Shown here: positions 23,330 through 34,039 of the stretch, in pieces | Layout of the letters: the number at the start of each line of letters is the position of its first letter | How positions within the stretch are numbered: position 1 is the stretch's first letter | Assembly (NCBI RefSeq): GCF_963678635.1 | Contig: NC_087064.1 | Coordinates: 17,167,802 to 17,231,801, forward strand | Direction of reading: 5' to 3' | From: Symsagittifera roscoffensis | Taxonomy: Eukaryota; Xenacoelomorpha; Acoela; Convolutidae | DNA length: 64,000 bases | Notes under the pieces: model-generated | What the model was told of the DNA's origin: nothing | The model's input: the letters and a program-made list of their open reading frames with translations, nothing else | The model's database searches: none | Program-made: the position numbers and the translations under genes

Positions 23330-24414
23330 AAACACAAATATATATTCGGCATCCACCTGCGCATAGATCTGAATTAGATGTCCATAAAAAAAAACTTTTT
23401 TGAGTAAGCCCAGTCACAACAAAACTTGTGATTAAAATGATTTGTTCCCCCAAAGTCTTCAATACTGGGTCAAGCTCTAGCTCAAGTTCTCTTTTTCTCG
23501 CATCCAGTCTCACGAGATCTCTACGTGTCCCTTGATTCTTTTCAATCTGCTTTGATTTTGATGTTCTTGGTGCGGATAGTCTTTGTAAAGTGATCTGTTT
23601 GGATTTAACAATCACTTCCCAGGTTTTTAGTTATTCACATACTTGCATCCACTCTTTCTGATCTTGCAATCCCAAGGCTTGGCTTGGCGGCATCCTCACT
23701 TTCGCTTCTGTCTTTGGTTCTTCTTCCTGGAGCTGGTTCTTTAGGTGAAGGTGTAGACTCAACAACCACTGAGGTTGCTTTTTTTACTAATCCTCTCATG
23801 CTGACTCTTGCATTCGCTCTTTTCCCTTCTTCAGCCCCATGTCCTTCTTTTTGTCTTAGATATAATTGTACGTTTTTTTTATACTAGTAGTTTTGATAAT
23901 TTTAGTAGATTTAGTCTTAATGGTCTCACTTTTGCACTTAATCTTCAAAGTAGAGCTGTTCTTACAGGTTTTAGGTTCAATGTTTGGACTGTTCTCTCTT
24001 TTGTGCAACGTCTTGATGAGTAATTTAACTTTGGCAGCTTGGCGAAATCCAGTCCCCATCAAGTCAGGCTCTCCGGATTCCATTACAACGTCTCACAGCT
24101 TCTCTTCACTCGTCAGTTGAAATCAACTAGAAACGTCTCTCCTTCTTCTGGTGTAAGGGCGCCCTGGAACGCCAACTTGTTTATTTCAAAGGTGTTACCT
24201 TCTTTGGGAGTGTCAAGAGCAGTGTATTCAGGGTGGCTCGCTGACTTTCGAGTTTCAGCCTCAGATTCCTGCGAGAAGTTCCCAGAGGTGATGTGGCGGT
24301 GTTGCCCGACTCCTCATCCTTCAGGTCACCCAGAAGTTTCTACGAGGCGCGGGGACTGTAGGTCTTTGCTGCTACCATGGCAACCGTTTCAGAGTCTGTG
24401 GCCGCTTCTGTGTC
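23330..24414 (-). pseudogene. Decayed coding remnant upstream of LINE (copy 3)
   Basis: Minus-strand pieces in several frames: GDLKDEESGNTATSPLGT, a stretch with TPEEGETFLV, then ESGEPDLMGTGFRQAAKVKL and a Lys/Thr-rich tail ending KTYNYI. Copy 4 has the same pieces at 34,040-35,103. The 5' end lies across the LINE at 28,559, where MDVSLSDDELM starts. Family unknown; the acidic start and internal conservation suggest real former coding sequence. Confidence 0.4.
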
Positions 24415-24429
24415 CATCAATTCGTCATC
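24415..24429. repeat. LINE target-site duplication, left copy
   Basis: CATCAATTCGTCATC, identical to 28,527-28,541. The bases just outside each copy differ, so the duplication is exactly 15 bp. Confidence 0.95.
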
Positions 24430-24443
24430 TTCTTCTTCTTTTG

Positions 24444-26693
24444 TCATTTACGCCCCGTGGGGGGCCTTGATTCCCAGTTTCCAGGACATGTGATCCAGTG
24501 TCTTGAAATGTTGTTTTTTGTCACCCAAGTACCGCATTCTTCGCATTGGATTCTGGCTCTCGTTCCGGCGAATCGTCCTGTGATAATGGTGTTGGTTACT
24601 TTTGGGGCTGTCGGGTGTTCTCCTCGACAGGTCCTCCGGTGTCTTGCCATGTTGCTCAACGACAGGGACCTCTGACACTTCGGACAGAACCCAACCTGCC
24701 CTCCTTGGCACGCCTTGAAGTGGTTTGTCAGAGCAGCCTGGTCCGAAAAACTGTCGTTGCACTTTGGACACTTGTAGTCCACTGACTCCCTTCTGTGTGC
24801 TTTTCTCTCGTGATTCGTCCGTCCTCCTTTTGTTGCGCACATCTTGTCGCATCCGTCCCAGCGGCAAGGCCAACCGCTGTCACTTATTCTCTCTCTATTC
24901 CATTGTGAGCGGGCCGGTTTTTCCAATCCTCTGTGCCAGTTGCACATTTGCGTCTCCAAGTTTTTGAGGAATGTCCTGCGATCTGTAACGGTCTTCTTCC
25001 ATCGTTTCCGGTCATTTGTGAGGTTCTCGCTGTTGTCGCCTTCATGTCCCGCTTCTTTCAGCAGTCTGCGCCAGTACTGGATGGTGTTGCCTCGCGAGTT
25101 CCCACTGCGTGTCCTCTCCATGTCCCAGGAACCGAGCACAGCTTTCTTCACAATCCTCTCATCCGACATTCTGAGAACGTGGCCCATTCGCTCTAATGCT
25201 CTGCACTCGATCTTGGTCCTTATCGATTCAATGTTCAACTGTCTGCGGATCTCGTAGCTGTTGACTCCTTCATTCTGCATCCTTATCAGTGTGTGAGGTT
25301 TTCCATTGTTCCACACAAACCTGTAGGCTCTGTCTGCAACGCTCTGGAACTTCTGGATGTCGGTCGGTGTCCATGCTCTAACGCTACAGTCAAACAGGAG
25401 AGTGGACTCCACTACGGCTTGGACCACCAATGCTCTGGTGCGCTTGGAGAGGCTCGAATTCCAGAGCCATTGTTTCACCTTGCTCCACGCGTGGTACCCT
25501 CTCTTGATCCTGGCTCCTCGGTCTTCTCGTTTCCCGATGAGCGTTCCCAGCATTCTAGTCTTCTGGGCGCTGGTAGTTGCAAAAGTGATGGACTCTTCTT
25601 TGCCGTCGTGGCATTTCTCTTCAAACTCCATCATTTTCTTCTTGATCACCTCTTTCCCTATGACGAGCTCTTCGGTCCAACCAAGTAGAGAGGTGTCGTC
25701 TGCGAACAACGAGTCCTCCAGGATGAAATTACATTTGTTGCTGCTATGCAATGCTCTGGGCCTTTCTCTCGGTGGGAGGCTGCCTCCTGGTGTCCACCTC
25801 CAGGTGAGACCGCACTCTTGACCTCTCTCCGCCGCCTCCTTTCTCCGTTCTCTTTCCGCTCTTCTTATTGCTTCGGCATGGTATACGTTGAAAAGGATAG
25901 GTGATGTTGCGCACCCCTCTCTGAGTCCTCTGGCGGGGGCCCAATCATCGCTGAGAACTTCCTTTCCTTTCACCCGGTATCGCGTTTCTTCATGGAGACC
26001 TTTCAGCAGATCTAGCACCTTGTCCGTCATGCCAAATCTGGCTAACATACCCCACAGAAGGGGTTTGTTGGTGCGAGGGTAAGCCTTGGTGATGTCTAGG
26101 AGGACAGCCCCTGGCCGGTTCTCGTTGCACTCGTCTGTCATCCCGTACACTCTTCTTGTTTCTTCTTCCATCCGGATAATGATCTGCGTTGCGTCAGCCG
26201 TAGACCTTCCACCACGGAAACCGTTCTGGTTCTCGTCCAGAGCGCCAATGGTTTCTGCCCATGTCCGGAGTCTCGTCGCGAGGATACGTGCGATCAGTCT
26301 GCTTGCCAGTGGTAACAGGCACACTCCACGGTAGTTGCCCAGGTCGTTCTTGGGACCTTTCTTGTGCAGGGGAATGACCCAGCATTCCTTTATTTCTTCT
26401 GGCCAGTCCTCCGGTTTAATGTCTATCAACTGCCCAATCATCCTGTGGAGCTCCTGCTTAATTGGTTTGCTGGCCACCTTTACTGCTAGCATCCGAACTC
26501 CGTCGTTCCCTGGTGCTCCATCCCTTATCTTGGCCAACTCTGTTTCAAACTCGCTCCACGTGACCACTCTCTCCAGTTCAATGGCCGCTTCTAGTGCTGT
26601 CTGGTCGGTGCGCTTGGGGATCTCTTCCAGGGTCCTAACGATCTCGTCTCGTCCTCTTTCGTATCTGTTCTCTGATACTTTCATAAAGTGACT
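24444..26693 (-). CDS. LINE reverse transcriptase with four C-terminal zinc fingers
   Basis: The frame continues from the endonuclease across a TGA at 26,694-26,696. The first ATG after it gives 746 residues. Non-LTR RT motifs are in order: PGNDGVRMLAV (about 58), IPLHKKGPKNDLGNYRG (104), ENQNGFRGGRSTADAT (151), LLDITKAYPR with catalytic Asp197, GLREGCATSPILFN (253) and LFADDTSLLG with Asp329/330. The thumb region ends with RMGHVLRM. The last 140 residues hold four Cys/His fingers: C607, C612, H625, H630; C639, C642, H655, C659; C667, C670, H682, C686; C714, C717, H729, C733. They probably bind nucleic acid. The catalytic residues are intact, so the domain could be active if translated. Confidence 0.9.
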   Translation of the reverse strand, partial: SHFMKVSENRYERGRDEIVRTLEEIPKRTDQTALEAAIELERVVTWSEFETELAKIRDGAPGNDGVRMLAVKVASKPIKQELHRMIGQLIDIKPEDWPEEIKECWVIPLHKKGPKNDLGNYRGVCLLPLASRLIARILATRLRTWAETIGALDENQNGFRGGRSTADATQIIIRMEEETRRVYGMTDECNENRPGAVLLDITKAYPRTNKPLLWGMLARFGMTDKVLDLLKGLHEETRYRVKGKEVLSDDWAPARGLREGCATSPILFNVYHAEAIRRAERERRKEAAERGQECGLTWRWTPGGSLPPRERPRALHSSNKCNFILEDSLFADDTSLLGWTEELVIGKEVIKKKMMEFEEKCHDGKEESITFATTSAQKTRMLGTLIGKREDRGARIKRGYHAWSKVKQWLWNSSLSKRTRALVVQAVVESTLLFDCSVRAWTPTDIQKFQSVADRAYRFVWNNGKPHTLIRMQNEGVNSYEIRRQLNIESIRTKIECRALERMGHVLRMSDERIVKKAVLGSWDMERTRSGNSRGNTIQYWRRLLKEAGHEGDNSENLTNDRKRWKKTVTDRRTFLKNLETQMCNWHRGLEKPARSQWNRERISDSGWPCRWDGCDKMCATKGGRTNHERKAHRRESVDYKCPKCNDSFSDQAALTNHFKACQGGQVGFCPKCQRSLSLSNMARHRRTCRGEHPTAPKVTNTIITGRFAGTRARIQCEECGTWVTKNNISRHWITCPGNWESRPPTGRK

Positions 26694-26696
26694 TCA
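26694..26696 (-). other. Single in-frame TGA between LINE endonuclease and RT
   Basis: Reading the minus strand, the codons run ...GAG GAG TTC TGA AGT CAC TTT ATG. Both sides are in the same frame, with only three sense codons between the stop and the next ATG. Without it the element would encode about 1,370 residues in one piece. Confidence 0.95.
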
Positions 26697-28559
26697 GAAC
26701 TCTTCGGGGCTGAAGGTTTCGTCTTCAAAGGTGCAGTTGTCTCTGATTCCAATACGCTTCAGCGTCTTGTACAGCGTCCCGATGTCACCTTGGAGTTCTG
26801 CCTTCCTCGCGTCTTCGACAATTTCCATCCACCACTCTTCTTCCCACCGTTTCTTCGCTTTTTTGTAGTCTTTCCTGACCGTCTTCCGTTCTTCTGTCGC
26901 TGTCGGGATGTTGTTGTTCATTTCCTGGGTAAGTCGAATGATAAGGTTCTGAAAGTTGTCGATCTCTTCCAGGTGAGTATCTAACCACGGGCTCAAGTTC
27001 CGTTTCGCTTTGGAACCACAGGCTAGATTTCCCGCTTTCTCGAACAGCTTCATCGCGTCGTTCCAGTTTTCCACTGAATCCTCCGGGTTCTCGATTTTCT
27101 CTCGGAATTTCGCTGCCACTTCTGGGATCTTCAGCTTGTCCCAATCCACCGTCCGTTTGCGCTGGACCTTCGTCGAACCGTGGTGGCGCTTCTTCTTGTC
27201 TTCCAGATTACAGGTCATCCTTTTCGCCCGGTGGTCGCTCAGTTTGTTCACTCCCAACGTGCTGACGTTGACGACTCTTCGGCTTCTCTCCTTCTGTTTA
27301 ACCAGAAAGCCGTCTAGCTCGTGCCAGCTTCCGTTCGCCGGGTTTTTCCACGTTCCTCTGTTCTTGTGTTGGAAGAACGAGTTCACCCACGCTAACTGGT
27401 TGGCGTGGCACCACTCGATCAGGTCCACTCCTGCAGTATTCGTCTTGCCCAGCCCGAACTTCCCTGCGACTGTGTCTCTGCTCCGTTCTCTGGTGTCCCC
27501 CACGCTGGAGTTGAAGTCCCCGCCGATCACCAAGAGGTTCTGGGTTATCAACATATCTTCCAATTCGTCTCTGTATCTGGCGAAATCGTCCGTTTGTCCT
27601 TCCCACAGAGGTTGGTACGTGGCCACGAACCTCACTCCGCTCACATCCACTGCCGTGTTTCTGTCGCCACACTGTCTCTTGTATCCTTGTTCCTTCCACT
27701 CCACCGCCCACAGGTCTCTGAGGAACACTCCGCTCTTCTTTCCATGGATGAGGACTCCATAGAGATCGCCTGCTTTGATCCACTTGATTCCCTCTACCGT
27801 TTCGCAAAGCTCTGTGAATAGCACGACTTCCGCGTGGCTCTTCGCCACTTCTCGGAGCATCTCAGCGAATCTGCTCCGACGGGGGAAGGCTACTCTCGCT
27901 CTCTGGATGTTCCAAGTCCATATGCTCGTTTGTTTCTTCTTGCCCATACGTTTGGCGTTTTCCGTCCACTTTTCGTCTCGCTTCTCCTGTCTCTTTTGTC
28001 TTCTTCGTTGTTTTTGTGCACTCTTCTTGGCCCGCTTCTTGGCAGTTCTCTGGAGCTGATCCGCGTGTTCGTTGCTTTCGGCTCGTGGTTCCATGGTTGG
28101 TTGTTCCACCGTTTCCGTTTGACCGTCATCGGCATGCGGCTCCTGGGGGGTGCAGCATTGTGCTCTGAACGACGTGCATTTGACTGACCACTCTTTCTTC
28201 TTGAATCCCTCGTTGCATATTGTGCACCTCAACTTCGACTTCGCCGGTCCTGGGGTGACCTGCACATCGTGACACATTTTCATTCTTGCCATTACTTCCA
28301 CATGGCGCTTCCTATTTGCTGGGATGTTGATTGCCTGTAATTTCCCCCCATGGTCGGCTACTCCGTGGGTGAGTTGTTGACGGGTGAAGTATCGCCCGAC
28401 AGTGTGGCCTAGGCTAAACACACTGTCGGGCTCCTCCCCCCCCCCCCCCAGGTTTGAATTTTGCGATCTGTGAAAATCCACAGGTCCGCGCTTTTCCCCC
28501 CGAGCAGGGACCAAACCATCGAGAAACATCAATTCGTCATCACTGAGTGACACATCCAT
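26694..28559 (-). CDS. LINE apurinic-like endonuclease, in frame with flanking ATG
   Basis: 621 codons, ending in TGA at 26,694-26,696. Residues 1-10 are encoded by flanking DNA, not by the LINE. Element-encoded sequence begins around MFLDGLVPARG. A CXXC pair (LRCTICNEGF, then KCTSFRAQCC) near residue 110 suggests an N-terminal zinc-binding motif. A Lys/Arg-rich segment (KKRAKKSAQKQRRRQKRQEK) precedes the endonuclease. Catalytic landmarks are present: TWNIQRAR, FTELCE, GGDFNSSVGD and LSDHRAKR. The enzyme nicks target DNA for integration. The native start codon is uncertain because the first ATGs lie at or before the element end. Confidence 0.85.
   Translation of the reverse strand: MDVSLSDDELMFLDGLVPARGEKRGPVDFHRSQNSNLGGGGEEPDSVFSLGHTVGRYFTRQQLTHGVADHGGKLQAINIPANRKRHVEVMARMKMCHDVQVTPGPAKSKLRCTICNEGFKKKEWSVKCTSFRAQCCTPQEPHADDGQTETVEQPTMEPRAESNEHADQLQRTAKKRAKKSAQKQRRRQKRQEKRDEKWTENAKRMGKKKQTSIWTWNIQRARVAFPRRSRFAEMLREVAKSHAEVVLFTELCETVEGIKWIKAGDLYGVLIHGKKSGVFLRDLWAVEWKEQGYKRQCGDRNTAVDVSGVRFVATYQPLWEGQTDDFARYRDELEDMLITQNLLVIGGDFNSSVGDTRERSRDTVAGKFGLGKTNTAGVDLIEWCHANQLAWVNSFFQHKNRGTWKNPANGSWHELDGFLVKQKERSRRVVNVSTLGVNKLSDHRAKRMTCNLEDKKKRHHGSTKVQRKRTVDWDKLKIPEVAAKFREKIENPEDSVENWNDAMKLFEKAGNLACGSKAKRNLSPWLDTHLEEIDNFQNLIIRLTQEMNNNIPTATEERKTVRKDYKKAKKRWEEEWWMEIVEDARKAELQGDIGTLYKTLKRIGIRDNCTFEDETFSPEEF
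28395..28430. other. Perfect 12-bp-stem hairpin near LINE 5' end
   Basis: CCCGACAGTGTG and its exact reverse complement flank a 12-base loop containing the palindrome GCCTAGGC. It lies about 100 bases inside the 5' end of the LINE and next to a run of 14 C (28,436-28,449). It could be an RNA structure in the leader or N-terminal coding region. Confidence 0.8.
28527..28541. repeat. LINE target-site duplication, right copy
   Basis: Identical to 24,415-24,429. The continuation ACTGAGTGACACATCC matches copy 4 from 35,086. Confidence 0.95.
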
Positions 28560-31500
28560 CTCCTCTTCCTCTGTCGCTTCCAGACTTTCCCTCTTCAGAG
28601 ATTTCTCAAACTTGTTTTCTACTGGTAGCCTGATCGTGTCTCCCGAAGCCTCAAGTGAAAGAGGCGAGGGTGTGACTGAATTTAACCACTTGTACTGTGT
28701 GAAGGTAATGTATAGTGTCCCTGAAGATTAAAGCCGATGCCCACCATGTTGTAATTCTACTTCTTCCATTCCGTAACGCGCCACGTTTTTTCTAGTGGTG
28801 CACACTTTGTCCGCTTTCCAGCCCAGTCACCAGTTTTGTAGTATGACTCGACCTTCACGGTCTTCAGGGCCCTTGTTTTCAAACCGGCGTTCTCCAGTAA
28901 GCGTCTGACTTTACTCACACTACATCGCGGTGGCAGAGATCCGCTCGCCGCTTTCGCTTGGTCCCTCCAGGAGATGATGGGTAACTTCTTCGTGTGGAGG
29001 TGGGCCTCTGGTGCTGTTCTATCAAGGCTCTTAAATGAATGGACGGTACCAACATGTGACTAGTCATTCCTGAGGTAATTTCTTGATGATCGAGAATCCG
29101 GAATTACCGCGGTTAACACATCTCGATCTAGTGTCACGCCCAGGCTGGAATCCTCAGTATATGATTTGTCTTTTTTTGCATGGGGTTCGGCTCTTCTCGT
29201 CTTCAACCATCCTGCATTGCAACTGACCTCTTTCAAAACAAGATCCTATTGCCCATTTGAGCTCTTCAGTGTTCTTGCTCGCACCAGTTTAGCATTTTTC
29301 CATCCCGCACGCTGATCAAGCTGATATGGGTAATCGAGTATCAGTAAGCGGCTATCAATGGGTCTGAAAATGCAAAAGTTACCGCTGGTCCATACACTCA
29401 GGTTACCCCGACTCCCGAACCTCTGATCACTCCGAGAGGATCTGATCTGATGGCCAGGCACAGGTGAGTGAGCAGAGGCTTGCCCCCATTGACTTTCACG
29501 AATACCTCTTAGGTCTAGGGGTTGGTTTCTTCTCCATTCATGTGTCGACTCTGAGTTAAGAGATATTCTACCAGCAGTGTCTTCAGTCCCGCGGGCATTG
29601 CAGCAGAATTTCACGATGTTGCGGTGGGTCCGGCCCATTGCCATCGAATATTGCTAGTTTTCCATGTGTCAAGAGACTCAACGTCAAATACCCGTAGATC
29701 CTCAAGGTCTTTACGTCTCGGTTAAACAGGAAAGCTGAAGCATAATCAACAAGCTCCGGGGAAGTAAAATAAACAAGGCGAGCACCAAGTTGATCGACAG
29801 GCTCATTATGTCTGGTTTAAATGCATCGAATAATATTTTTTCGCGGCGAGCAGCTCATCCACATATTTCTTCTCCCTGCATGGACTAAAAAAACTCAAAA
29901 TGTCCTGTGATTTCCTAGTCCTCTAGTCTCCTTTCGCGTGTTGTCTCCAGACGAGCGAGATGGTAGTGTCTTTTTCCAACAATATAAATTTCCCGACCGT
30001 CATTCCTCTCCGTTCTGCTTGATCCTGGTGGTCATGCACAAACCCCGAAATCTGGTTCATGAGAGGAGGTTCTTACTTGTTGGTTTTGGCTCCGATCTTC
30101 TCTAGTCGGGGCGTTAATAGGGGCCATTTCCCTCTCTCAGAAGCAAGGCCTACACATTGACTCTTGTAACTTTCTCGTGTCGGCTGCGATCTTGCAGACA
30201 TGCACGGGATTGGCAAGAACGCTTGTGGAACAAAGGTGAGCTCCACATTTCGGAACCACATACTGGCAGAAAGGTGGCTTATCACATGGTTGTTATCATC
30301 AATGTCCGATTTTAACTTCAGCTACCTGGCAAAATTTGAGACCTCTAGACATAACACTTCAACCAACAAGATCAGGATAACCGCGAGATCATAGCAGCCT
30401 CTCCAACGCGAGTGAGATGTCCGCCCAGCACGTCACCAATTCCGCTGTCAAGGGTCTCAGGTTCGTTTCTTCCAACTCTCGATTGAGCGCAGCATTCTCT
30501 GTCCGCTATTGTTCGTTATCAAGGCTACCATCTTGTAGATGAACTGAAGTGTAGGGGGCATGCTCCCATACCCAGATGAAGAGGCGAACACAACTCTGGT
30601 CTTCGATCCGAACCTAGATATTAACAACACTTGTATCTCTACCATCGCTGCAAATGATGTCTGAATTGCGTCCCAGATCTTGGGTGGAGAACTGGTTCTC
30701 GGCAAGTGGATTATTGAAAGAGAAGAAAGGTCCTTGGCTATTCGGTTGCACCAGTGTCTTCAATGAGTCCTTAAAAGAGATTCACTTTCAGCCCCTTCCC
30801 TTGAAAAATTTCTTTCTTGAGTAAACCGGTTTTAGGTGATGACATCATGGAAGTGAGTGGCCCGAGAACTAAAAATCACCCGGTATCACGACAGCAGGAA
30901 CGATAAAACCATCCACCAAAACTTTTGCGACTAAAAAATGGCTGGTGCGATGAAAGAATTCAGCGACCGGATTTGTGACTCTTAGAAGCTGAAGGATTAT
31001 CAGCAGGAGGTATGGGGAAGGCGGTCAAGACGATGATTGGCAGCCAGCGCATGTTGAAAATTACCTGCTAGTAGAAGCGATGGCCAGAGAAATGAAACAC
31101 GAAATGGCCAGAGAAATGAAACAGAGTTGCATCGGCTGCAAAAACAACAACAAATCAGATTTATGATTAGGAATCGACGTTAATTATGCGGGAAAAAATG
31201 AACAAAAAAAAAGGTTACGATTACGACAAGAGATAGGATTTAGTATGTTGGATGGTGATTACAAAAGAAAGGTTGTCAATGATTTTAAGTGTCCCTCCAT
31301 AGCCAAGTCCACTCATCGAAGAGAAGTGGGCTGTCATCCTAAGCCCCTTATTGTCGGTTTGTCATTGACTGCCGCGCAAAACTTTCCTTGAAGAAAGATA
31401 TTTTAACAGGAGGAAAAGTTTTGGCCAGATAAGATATCTAAGCGGAGAGTCAGGAGGATAAATGATCTCAGCTTGATCTCGAGTGATAGTGATGGACTTC

Positions 31501-31860
31501 GAATTGAAATAGTACGGGATGGGATATAACCAAGTTGAGCGTAGGCTCGGTACACTGTCAACAGTAGGAAGTTGCCATGGATGCCTTACTGAGGTTAGAT
31601 TCAAAGAATCCTGAGTATGATGTGGATCCGGATCGATTTTTTGAAGATACGAATGTCAAGGAACACTGCACGTACCTCTGAAATTTGTCAGAAGATAGAC
31701 AGGAACTAAAGAGTCATCTGATGAGACTAGCTCCCGCTAAACCAATAAAGGCGGAAGGCTGCCGGAACACAGATTAACTTTGAGATCAACGATTTCAGCC
31801 TCAAGCAAACTCTGAAACAGATCTGTACCGAACCATTATAAGAACAATTTGATTAGAAAA
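28542..31860. repeat. 3.3 kb block shared with 35,086-38,400
   Basis: High identity with copy 4 throughout, with scattered substitutions and small indels. Both strands show short open pieces that are interrupted at different places in the two copies. One plus-strand piece (MDALLRLDSKNPEYDVDPDR near 31,575) is open in both but soon stops. I see no intact gene. A 24-bp tandem duplication (ATGGCCAGAGAAATGAAAC repeated) near 31,080 is absent from copy 4. Confidence 0.8.
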
Positions 31861-34039
31861 GACCTCGATCTCGAAAACCAAGACTAAATGTTGCTCAAGG
31901 TCAAACTTCCAAATATGACCGACTGGCACAACTGCATGGAGTTGCTTTAGGCATTCAAAACTGAATAGCCGTATAAACCAAAAACTATTGCGTTTAAGAG
32001 TCGAGACAACTCTACAGGACCAATTAGAAGCAACCAGACATTTTGAAAATTTTTCCATAGGCTATTGCTACACAGATTTTGCGGGATGTAACTGTGATAG
32101 ACTCATTAGCCCCCAGTAGGATTAGTGCGGGTTAAGTAAGAAACCCTGGTACTGCTGCACGCCCGCCGTTGAAGCGTGTGTCTTTCAAATTCGAATTGAC
32201 TTTGTCATGCTCAAGTTGCTCGCGACAACTGAGAATACAAAATAAATTCAATCAGAAAATTCGATATTTAATTGCGGGAAAGTGGATAGAAATCACTAGT
32301 GTAAAACTGCTATTCGCAATTTTACAGACTCTTCAGCACGAATAGAGTTGTCTTGTTCCCGATAGAGAGGATCGAAAGTTCAAAAAACGAAGTGCAATTG
32401 ATCGGGCGAGAGTGAAATTTGACTGGGAAGGTGGACAGCCTAAGCTGCCCAATGGTCCAGGAATAAAACTTCTTGAGCTAAACTGATTTAATTAAAACTT
32501 CTTCTAGTGTTATCTTAGTTACGTTAATTACTTGAATCTAGACACTTATCGGTATGTAAGTACCTAATTTAAGTTTCTTGAGTGCATTTTACGTGATTAT
32601 GGTGAGATAAGGCGAGTTTCAGGCTGATCCATTTGAAATGGATCAAATTGTCCACCGTCCAATAAAAACTAACGGTATACTTAAGCTCCCAACCCTGTTT
32701 TTAATGGCGTTTGCGTGTTTTAGGTATTTAGAGACCTGACCGTGGGGGCGTTCTTATTTCTAAAATGGGGGTATTTTGGCAGTAGCCTTTAAGCTGTAAC
32801 AGGGTTGTAGTCTCATGTCGCAAGTGAACCGAATTGGCTGCGACTGAATGAGGTACAAAAACACAAGAGATAGTGTCCCTGACCCTTGAGCCATTGGTTA
32901 TAGGGCCTATTTTTCTTAGCCTCATGCGTGATTCAGTAGGCGACTGTTATTGCGGAAAAAGAAAACAAAAAAAAGCGACAACTAAGAAAACGTGTAATAT
33001 AATGGTTATCTTTTTCAGCCACAAGTTTTTGAGATTCAGGGTAATGCCGGACCCAGCAATGAAATTTTTTGAGTTCTCTTTAAAAGAAACAAAACCTTAT
33101 TACCAATGAACCCAGGGCTGGCAGTTTTCGAAAACAAAGAATGTCTCCTCTGGCAAAACCTTTGCGTCGTTTGCGTATTCGGCATGAAAAGCATTACTTA
33201 GTCGAAATTTTTTATCCGTAAAAATAAAATAATTGTGGCTCTATAACCATTGTCTGAAGGGTGCGGGAGACTATCTGTTTTGGTGATTTGTACCTCACTC
33301 AACCGGAGCCTAATCGCAGTTCGAATATGATCTGGAAGTTTGGGATAGATACAGCAAAAAAAAACTGCCGAAAAAGCCACTAACTCTAACTAGAAATAAA
33401 GTACATCCCCATGGCTAGGTATCTAAATACCTAAATCTGGCAAACACCGTTAGAAATGGTGTTGGGACCTCACAAAATAACCATTTTTTTTCATTGAACA
33501 GCATACATTTGATCCCTTTCAGATGGATAAAACGTAGTTGAGTAATTTAATTCAAGCACACGTCGAGACAATAACTCTGGACTAGTTTCAGACACGGTCA
33601 TGTTAGGTACATATAAGTTTTAAGTCAAATTATGAAAGTAGCTAGTATAGCTCAAGTAGTTTTAATTCAAGTAACTCAAGTAGTTTTTGAACGATTAGGA
33701 TACTTCAGTGGGCGTCCTTTTCTTTAAATTTTCCTCGTGCTCCAAATGTAGCAATTTAGTATCCACTCTCTGTGTTCTCTATCAGAAACCAGCTAAATCT
33801 ACTCAAACTTAATGATTTCTGACAAATTGTGGTTAGCAGTCTGACTCTCGCCTGATTTTTTGTCAATTTTCCCGAAATTGTTATTGAGCACTTCTGATTC
33901 CTGAGTTTAGATTTCGGATGTAACGAGAAACTTGAGAATGACAGAGCCGAAACGAAATTTTGAAAAATTCCAATTGAACCAAAAACTACTCTAAAGCTAA
34001 ACACAAATATATATTCGGCATCCACCTGCGCATAGATCT

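Larger units (their letters stand above)
24430..28526 (-). mobile_element. APE-type LINE with C-terminal zinc fingers, near-complete
   Basis: The element is 4,097 bp on the minus strand, bounded by a 15-bp target-site duplication. The empty allele-like site is preserved in composite copy 4 at 35,071-35,085 (one base different). It encodes an apurinic-type endonuclease and a reverse transcriptase in one frame, separated by a single TGA. The 3' UTR is only about 14 bases and ends in an AAG-rich tail (AAAGAAGAAGAAGA in element direction). It is more GC-rich than its surroundings. Target-primed reverse transcription is the expected mechanism. The length of the target-site duplication and the exact 5' junction argue for a full or nearly full insertion, although a 5' truncation cannot be excluded. 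Confidence 0.95.
19981..31860. repeat. Composite tandem repeat, copy 3 (interrupted by LINE)
   Basis: Starts without the GGGACCC minisatellite. It holds a 66-bp repeat (20,111-20,300), the direct module (20,665-20,985), one 524-bp unit (about 21,690-22,207), the inverted module (22,200-22,525), the diverged module (22,830-23,125) and a minus-strand coding remnant. The LINE at 24,430-28,526 splits it. The part from 28,542 to 31,860 matches 35,086-38,400 in copy 4. Confidence 0.85.

Noticed and set aside
27010-27762. 250-codon plus-strand ORF opposite the LINE endonuclease
   Set aside because: Antisense shadow in a GC-rich coding region; the minus strand has the catalytic motifs.
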